In this document: piece after piece, positions 8,031 through 13,771 of the stretch
How the letters are laid out: every line of letters starts with the position of its first letter
Position numbering within the stretch: position 1 is the first letter of the stretch
From: Monoraphidium neglectum
Lineage: Eukaryota > Chlorophyta > Chlorophyceae > Sphaeropleales > Selenastraceae
DNA length: 13,771 nucleotides
Reading direction: 5' to 3'
NCBI RefSeq assembly: GCF_000611645.1
Contig: NW_014013596.1
Location: 1-13,771, forward strand
Notes under the pieces: generated by a model
The model's input: the letters and a program-made list of their open reading frames with translations, nothing else
Database searches by the model: none
Told to the model about the DNA's origin: nothing
Position numbers and translations under genes: made by a program

Positions 8031-9622
8031 ACGCACACGCACACGCACACGCACACACACAAACACACACACACACGTACACGTGCGCACGCTGCTCTGC
8101 ATGGGCCGCTCACGCTATACAGGCCTGAGAACCAAGCCACCGACATCGTATTGCAGGCGTGACCAGAGGGGAAGCTGCACAGGAGCGAATGGGCATGAGG
8201 GCGCACGGGCGGCAAAGGGGAGTCGATCGGGAGTGGAAGGGTCAAGTGAGTGCTTGCCCGGCGGGAGAGCGTCTGTGGTGCAGCAGCACGAGCTGACTTG
8301 CTGGTCTTTGAAAAGGGACGACCGTTCCAAGCAAAAGTGAGCAATACGCAGGAGGAAACACGGCTGCGCTCCAGCCTGTCAGAGGCTGCCGCGTGGCGGG
8401 ACGAGACAGCACCCTCTGGCACATCAGTCAGAAAGTGCACCCTGCTCGCCCAGCTCGCCTGAGCCGTCCATCGTTGATGGCTTCATAGTTTGTGCTGGTG
8501 CACTGGGACGACTGCGTTGCGCAACGGCATCGGGCGGCGTGCGTTGGGAGTGCCTTGCTTGGGCCCCGCTTTATTGCCCACGGGGCCCCACAAGCTCAGC
8601 AGCAACAAACAAAGCAGGCACATGGTGGGCCCTCGTCACTTCCACTGCACAAGGCAAGCAGCAAGCAGCCGTGTGCCGGCCCCCCCGGCCCCACAGCAGC
8701 TTTGGTAGCGGCGGGCTAGCTCCCGCAATATCACGCACGCCTGCTGCAGTGCAACGGCAAAAGGCACCCCTGCGCTCACTCAGTGACCTGGCAAGCCCGA
8801 TTACTCACCACCTGGAAGAGGTTGATGGTCCCCACTGACCGTGTGAAGTTCCCGCCCCCGCCCGGCTGCGAGCCCCCCAGGTCCACTGGCCGGCAGCGGT
8901 CCAAGAAGTCGGGGCGCAGCCGCCCCGCCCACGGCTTAGTCACCTGCGCGGATTTGACATCCGGGCAGGTGTCAAGTGCGCGGGAGTGCAGCGGACACTG
9001 CTTGAGGTGTCGCGATTGGCTGCATGCAATCAACTGATGTGCAGCGAAACCGCTGGGCGTCTTAAACAGCGCGTTTGTGCTGTGCTTCGATTGCACAGCA
9101 TGTCGCCCGAGTCCTTCTACGGCGGCCGCGCCATTGATCCGCAAGAAAAGGGTGACGGGCCCAAACGCTTGCCTCGGACACCGCGACGATGATGAGGAAG
9201 TTGGCGAAGCAGGCCACCCCGAAATGCAGGAAGGCCGCCATGGCCGTGGTGGCGCTGTGGCGGCCGCGGAACAGGAGGCCCTCTGTGACAAACAGGGACA
9301 CCAGGAACGCGAGCCACGGCCACAGGGCGGCCTGGGAGTCCGGCACCGCCACCTGTTCCACCGTGGGGTATGAGATGGTCGCGTCGTACGCCAGGGCCGG
9401 GCGGATGCGGGGGTTGTGCTGCAGCGTGTAGTGCGCGCCGCCCGACACGGCCGCGGCAATGACGATGAGGAAGATCACGCCCCAGTGCTGGGCGCGGAGG
9501 ACGAGGGACCACCTGGGTGGAGGCGTGAGCAGCGGCGCGGGCGCGGGCGCGGCGGGGTGGGAATGCGGGCGCGCTGAGTGGGCGGGCGCGGGGCGGCCCA
9601 TGGGCGCGGTACGCGGCCGCAT
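6282..9622 (-). CDS. Lipid phosphate phosphatase, PAP2 superfamily
   Basis: Exons (minus strand): 9622-9182, 8943-8809, 8502-8459, 8174-8114, 7694-7540, 7247-7227, 6928-6844 and 6539-6282, about 399 residues. All frames join. The full catalytic signature is present: KX6RP (Lys150, Arg157-Pro158 in TKPWAGRLRPDF), PSGH (209-212) and SRX5HX3D (Ser285, Arg286, His292, Asp296 in SRLWDNRHHISD). About six hydrophobic spans surround these motifs, as in eukaryotic LPPs that dephosphorylate phosphatidic acid, lysophosphatidate or similar lipids in membranes. The Gly/Pro/Ala-rich C-terminal tail (about 335-399) is probably disordered. The 5' end is uncertain: a C-rich stretch before 9512 looks like an intron end, and a short first exon from ATG 9719 is possible. 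The intron 8458-8175 appears to be GC-AG. Substrate cannot be told from sequence. Confidence 0.9.
7227..7247 (-). other. 21-base micro-exon of the LPP gene
   Basis: A CAG acceptor (7250-7248) and a GTGCGT donor (7226-7221) bracket 21 bases. With two bases from the previous exon and one from the next they encode GWFIGISR. This supplies the Ser-Arg of the third PAP2 motif and joins it to LWDNRHHISD in the next exon. Without it that motif is lost; skipping it would keep the frame because 21 is divisible by three. Confidence 0.8.
7701..7750. repeat. Imperfect TG-rich tract (CA-rich in the LPP transcript)
   Basis: The plus strand alternates GTGTGT with GGATGTATG-type interruptions. It occupies the place where a polypyrimidine tract would be expected before the acceptor at 7697-7695. 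Confidence 0.7.
7986..8090. repeat. (AC)n / (GCACAC)n microsatellite
   Basis: Sixteen perfect AC units (7989-8020) are followed by about six GCACAC units and further AC with AA and GT interruptions. The transcribed LPP strand reads (GT)n. Long alternating purine-pyrimidine tracts can form Z-DNA and mutate quickly in length. Confidence 0.95.
8175..8458 (-). other. Probable GC-AG intron of the LPP gene
   Basis: The exon ending NDGRL must join in frame to TTCCCCTCTGGTCAC (FPSGH). The only acceptor (GTGCAG at 8180-8175) leaves one base of a codon. The donor CAG|GCGAGC at 8458 supplies the two missing bases, giving AGC (Ser) and the family-typical DGRLSFPSGH. A GT donor with the right phase exists 13 bases downstream but would insert extra residues and replace the Ser before FPSGH with Gly. 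Confidence 0.65.
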
Positions 9623-10007
9623 GCGCCCCTGAGGGAATGCCTGACGACAGGGATCGTCATGAGCCCTGATTTTGGGTCTCAATGCATCCTACTTGATATT
9701 GCGCCAGTGCCAATCCCATGGCTGCTGCTCTCCCGCCGCGATCGCAGCAGAGGAGCGCACGGGCGCGTCCTCTGCGGCGGTTATGGTGGTTGTGGACATG
9801 ATAAAACGCGAATGTGTGCGGTTTAAGCCAACAAAGGCAGGCAATACGCCGTGGATACGGCCTCAGGTTCATTGCTTCTGTCTTTTGGACTCTCGGATTT
9901 GCGAGTCATCGTGATCTAGTCCTCGGTATTTATTGCGGTTTGACCGCCTTGAAGTTCTCCGATGCGAAATTTGTCGAGCTTCACACGACATTGTATTTCC
10001 AGCACTC
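9623..10007. promoter_or_regulatory. Divergent intergenic region between genes 3 and 4
   Basis: This stretch lies between the start codons of the LPP and DUF1206 genes and should carry both promoters, plus a possible first LPP exon (9719-9693, minus). A TATTTAT element at 9926-9932 lies about 80 bases before the DUF1206 ATG and is the only TATA-like candidate. No other site is convincing. Confidence 0.4.
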
Positions 10008-13000
10008 ATGCAGCGCTGCGCAGCGCTCCTGCGCTCAGCGCGTCTGCGACTCGCACACCCACGCCAGGTCACGCAAGGCTGCAAACTCAGAGCGCTCGTC
10101 GTGTTCGGGCGCGCGGGATGGGCGGGCAAGGGCACGCTATATGCAATCATAGGAGGCCTGGCATGCGACTCGGCGATCAACATAGGCACCCCGCGGCCGG
10201 CCTCGACGTCCCCAGAGGTGCGCGGCAGCAGCAGCTGCACAAGCTTGCCGCGCCCCGCCCGGCCCCGTCCCCTTTGCTACTAATTGGGATCCCCACCTGC
10301 CCACATCGGCTGACAAGCAGCGCGGCGCATTGAAATTCAAAGCTCGCACTGTTGCGGCGCCGTCTCCTGCTCGCGTGCCGCGGCAGGGGGCGTTTGTGCT
10401 GCTTGGCCGCAGCGGGCCCAGCACCGTCGGCCTGGGGCTGCTGCTAGCGATGGCGGCGCTGCTGCTGCTGTACATCGGCTGGCGCTTCACAGAGGCCATC
10501 GCCGGGCAGGGCTATGACGCCGAATTCAGCAGCGCCAAGTGAGCGGGACCGCTTGATGTGCCGACACTGGTTTTGACTGTCGTGTCAACAACAGCTGCTG
10601 CTGGTTGGATGGTGGCGCCTGTGTGCGGCGCACGGAGCGGGCGTGCACGCATGCGGGCCCTTCCAGCAGCATGCATGCCGGCGTGTGTGCGTGCGCGGGT
10701 GTCATGAATTGGGGGCGAGAGCGGGAGTCAACCGGCAGGAGTGCGGTGCGCTGTGCGTGGGCATGCTTGCGGCAGCAGCAGCCGTATATGCCACGCAGGC
10801 AACTCTCGTGGCAGACCACTTTTTCATGGCCTGATGCCAAGCTTTCACAGGCTTCCGCTGGCTGACTTATCTGCAGGAACTTTTTCAAGTTCCGCATCAG
10901 CCCCATGGTATCAGGCCTTGTGTATTGTGAGTCGACCGCGCTGATGGTGCAGCAGCGGGAGCTTCCAGGCAGCCATGCATGCTCAAGCACGCGTGCCGAC
11001 GCAGTCCTGTCTTATGAGACCCTTGCCACATGCTCTGGCTGTTGCTTGCATTCCGCCGCTTGCGACGGCTGTCCGGAAGGTTCATACCTTCCAGCGCTGT
11101 CTCGCGACCCGCGGGGCGGGGCGACCAGGTCAGTGCAAGTTGCAGGTATGAGCTTGCCCACACGCAACGCTGGTGCCGGCGTGCAGCGCGCCCTATTGCG
11201 CCCTCTTGAGTGGGCAGCCCCCCTGAACGTGCTCAACCTCCCCCCGCCCCGTGCCCTCCGCTGTGGGTCACCAGGTTCATACATGGCGTTTCTTATCAGC
11301 GCCATGCACATTGTGGTGAGGCGCCTGTGCTGCACCCCTGCCTGCTGGCAACCGCGACAGCGCCGCATTGAACAGGGACTCTGCGTGATATGCCTGCCTG
11401 GAAGTTGCTCATGAGCATTGTGTTGGCGGTCATGCATGGGCGGAGTGCCCTTGTGATATGCAAGAGCTGCTTGCTGTGTTTGGCCGATCCCTCTTCGACG
11501 CGCTCATCAGCCCGTGTGCAACGCCACTTGTCACCCGCGGTGACGCCGCCATTGTCCGCCGGTGACCGATCCCAGGCGTCTTCCAATGACGGTGAAGAGG
11601 CGGCTGGCAGGCTGGAGCAGGCCAACGCGAAGCGCGGGGAGGGCTGGCCCGGGTCTTGGCGGTTCAGCACTGCGGGGCGCGTCGGCCTCGGGTTTGTGGG
11701 CATCGCGTTCCTCATAGCCACCATCATCCAGCTCCAAGGTGCGTGAGAGCGAATATCTCAAAGGGATGCTTTCTGGGGACATCTCATGCCCTTCCTACAA
11801 CTATACTTTGCGGGCCCCGCGCCGGCAGCCGTGGGCTTGCAGGGAACTGACGCCCGGGGGACCCTCGTCGTATTTCGATGCTCTGCGGCCATTTTGACGC
11901 GTCGCGTTGGCACTGGCGACGCCGACCAGGCCGGGCGCTGTTGCCTTCCACGGGGTCCGCCCCTGGGGCCAGTGGTGAAGGACAGTGCTGTTGCCGGCTG
12001 CCAGCGGGGCCGCCCGACCAGCCGCCCATTCTCACAGCCCCAGGAGACGCGATCAGAGGGCTGAGCCAAGCCGTCCCCCTTCGCGTCCCCTCCCCGCACA
12101 GGAGTGTTCTCTCGCAAGTGGCACCGCGATTACCAGCAGCCCACCAGCCGCGCTGGCCGCGTCGTGATGACGGCGGTGTTCACCCTCGGCCACATTGGGT
12201 TTGCAGGTGGGTTGGCGCCGCGGCCGTCCTCTATCAGCCGACGCACCCTGGTCAGCGCCCGCTGCTGACGCTGGCCTCGCTGCTGGCGCTGCGATGTCAC
12301 CCGCCCATCAAACACACGTGCTAGGCTGCCAGGATGGTCGGCGAGGCGCTGCACGCGCCCTGCATCGGACCCAACACGCGTACCTGCAAAGCCATTTCGA
12401 CGCGCGCCCCTCTCCGCTCGGCCGATGTGCGCCCTCGCACTTGCCCCCCATCATTCTGCCCCCCCCCCCCCAAAAAGGCCGCGCGGGCGCCTTCGTGTCG
12501 ATGGCGGCGCTGTTTCTGAAGGATGCGGGCGGCGTCGATGATGACACCGTCTCTCATGAGAGCAGCATGGTCGCCAACGCCCTCTACCAGCTGCAGTCTG
12601 GCGGCCCCGGACTGCGCGCGATCCTGTTCTTGATCGGCGCGCTGCTGGTCGTTTACGGCGCGTTTGCGGTCGCGTCGGCCGTCGGCGGGCGCCAGTTCCC
12701 GACGCCGCCGCCGAGCCGGCGGCGGCGGCCGACGGCGGCGGAGGTGATCGCGGCGGGAGAGTCGGGGGCGGGTGCGGCCGGGGGGGCGGGGGGCAAGGAG
12801 GAGGTGCACAACGGCTGGGTTCAGCGGCTGGTGCGGCGCGCGGCGGGGTGCGGCAGCATGTGGCGGCGGGATGAGAGTGGAGACGGGCTGAAAGCAAAAT
12901 CAAGCAACACGTCCACGGGCGCATCGTTGTCAGCGGCCCCTGCGGCCGTGCTCGCGGTGAGGGGTGGAAGCCCCATTGCCGCTGAGGCGGTGCCGGGGTT

Positions 13001-13091
13001 ATCTTTCATCCGAACTGGCAGCCGGGGCGATGAGGGGGCGACGCTGGACGCAGCCGAGCGGGGGGCTGGGGCTGGGGTGCGCAGCGGATGA
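10008..13091 (+). CDS. DUF1206 multi-pass membrane protein
   Basis: Exons 10008-10217, 10387-10538, 10877-10926, 11275-11315, 11576-11738, 12102-12206 and 12478-13091 encode 444 residues. All introns are GT-AG and all phases agree. About six membrane spans can be seen near 30-56, 77-102, 131-151, 186-204, 226-255 and 286-309. They form three two-helix repeats, the hallmark of DUF1206. Typical phrases are FGRAGWAGKGTLYAIIGG, YIGWRFTEAI, TSRAGRV and GRAGAFVSMAALFLKD. DUF1206 proteins are mostly bacterial and their function is unknown. The first 28 residues are Arg-rich without acidic residues, so organelle targeting is possible. Residues 312-444 are a low-complexity, probably disordered tail with no counterpart I recall in bacterial members. 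ATG 10008 is the first in this frame; an out-of-frame ATG at 9962 lies upstream. Confidence 0.85.
12459..12477 (+). other. Poly(C) tract at an unusual 3' splice site
   Basis: Thirteen C residues, five A residues and G precede the last DUF1206 exon, so the acceptor reads AAAAAG and not CAG. The frame across this junction (GFA, then GRAGAF) fits the family well, which supports the site. Confidence 0.65.
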
Positions 13092-13771
13092 GGCGCTGAC
13101 GTGACATTCCTAAATGTTATGTGTCTTCAATGACAAGATGCTCTTACAATGTTATGCTTCACATGGGGGGAAGGGCTGGCTGCGAGTGTGCAATTTGAGG
13201 ATGGACTCTGCGCGGCTACATGCGGCGCCGCGCAGACCGGGCAGCCAAAGCTGCGTATTCGCGGAGCGTGTCTGTGACTTGTCACAGGAATTGAAGCGTT
13301 GTGTATACTACATATCTTGTTGAAAATCGCACTGTTGCGACTTTTGACGCCTGGCATTTGCCCAACCCAATCATCCTGCAAAAGCTCGCACTTAGCCTGG
13401 CCCAGTACTGGGTTTGCTGGTGACTGCTCGCGGCCACCAGTGTGGCTGCCTGTCATCCCATCAATTCACCCGCCACTGCCACCACCCCGTGACACCACGC
13501 CAACTTTGGCTCGGCAGCTTACAATGTCATTGCGTCAAGTTTGTCGTTTTCGCTCACAATTGGTCGGTCGTGATCGAGCCATTGAGTTTGTCAGCACGCC
13601 GGGCACTCACTAGCAGACTCTCACCAAAATTTCATCCCTCAAAATTGTAAAGCGCGGCGCATACGAGTGCGATCTACAGTAGTCAAGAATGCAACTGCAA
13701 ACAGCAATCAAACAGGCCAACCGCCACGCGCAACCTGCACGCTCACGCCGCAGGCGCCGCTTCCTTAGCAC
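13092..13771. other. Region after DUF1206, no gene recognised
   Basis: This stretch is markedly less GC-rich than the exons and contains only short open frames without family resemblance or codon pattern. Most of it is probably the gene 4 3' UTR. TTACA at 13144-13148 and 13520-13524 (TGTAA on the minus strand) could mark the end of a convergent gene lying beyond the right edge, but nothing else supports that. Confidence 0.4.
13646..13650 (+). terminator. Candidate polyadenylation signal TGTAA for gene 4
   Basis: TGTAA is the usual polyadenylation signal in Chlamydomonas-type green algae. This is the first copy found on the plus strand after the DUF1206 stop and implies a 3' UTR of about 560 bases, long but ordinary for such algae. 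Confidence 0.4.

Larger units (their letters stand above)
7695..8113 (-). other. LPP intron with GU-rich 5' part and CA-rich 3' part
   Basis: This is the longest intron of the gene (419 bases; donor GTGAGC, acceptor CAG). The transcript carries a long GU tract starting about 23 bases after the donor and a CA-rich tract ending about 6 bases before the exon. The two can base-pair. Confidence 0.75.

Noticed and set aside
7986..8090. AC-rich array considered as CRISPR, telomere or coding repeat
   Set aside because: There are no spacers and no telomeric unit, and it sits inside an intron whose flanking exons join in frame.
10905..11414. 169-codon plus-strand open frame in the DUF1206 gene
   Set aside because: Only 11275-11315 within this frame fits the protein. 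The remainder is intron read-through.
12195..12477. Upstream extension of the last DUF1206 open frame
   Set aside because: It runs through the intron with no membrane or family signal. Splicing 12206 to 12478 gives exact repeat continuity.
1..13771. tRNA, rRNA, transposase or reverse transcriptase genes
   Set aside because: None of the expected motifs or conserved arms were seen on reading both strands; a short tRNA could still be missed by eye.

Overview
The window looks like nuclear DNA from a GC-rich green alga (Chlorophyta). Four protein genes are each broken into exons by introns of about 170-420 bases. Intron boundaries are almost all GT-AG, reading frames join exactly across them, and a plastid-type zinc-finger protein is present. 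There is no sign of bacterial operons, ribosome binding sites, rRNA, CRISPR or transposase genes. Taxonomic placement below Chlorophyta is not possible from this sequence; the composition and intron style would suit Chlorophyceae. All exon structures were assembled by hand from splice signals, frame continuity and family similarity recalled from memory.

Layout: two divergent gene pairs. (1) 1-3769, minus strand: a membrane-anchored alpha/beta hydrolase, at least 8 exons, running off the left edge. (2) 4400-5980, plus strand: a DnaJ-type zinc-finger protein with four CxxCxGxG motifs and a probable plastid transit peptide, 3 exons, 305 residues. (3) 6282 to about 9622, minus strand: a lipid phosphate phosphatase of the PAP2 superfamily with all three catalytic motifs, 8 exons including a 21-base micro-exon, about 399 residues. 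(4) 10008-13091, plus strand: a DUF1206 multi-pass membrane protein, 7 exons, 444 residues. Genes 1 and 2 share a divergent promoter region (3770-4399), as do genes 3 and 4 (9623-10007). Genes 2 and 3 converge over only about 300 bases.

No shared pathway is evident. Genes 1 and 3 both belong to hydrolase families that often act on lipids, and genes 1, 3 and 4 encode integral membrane proteins, but this is a loose theme and not proof of a functional cluster. The most unusual features are in the RNA processing of gene 3: an intron whose two ends carry complementary GU-rich and CA-rich tracts, an apparent GC-AG intron just before the PSGH active-site motif, and a micro-exon encoding part of the third catalytic motif.
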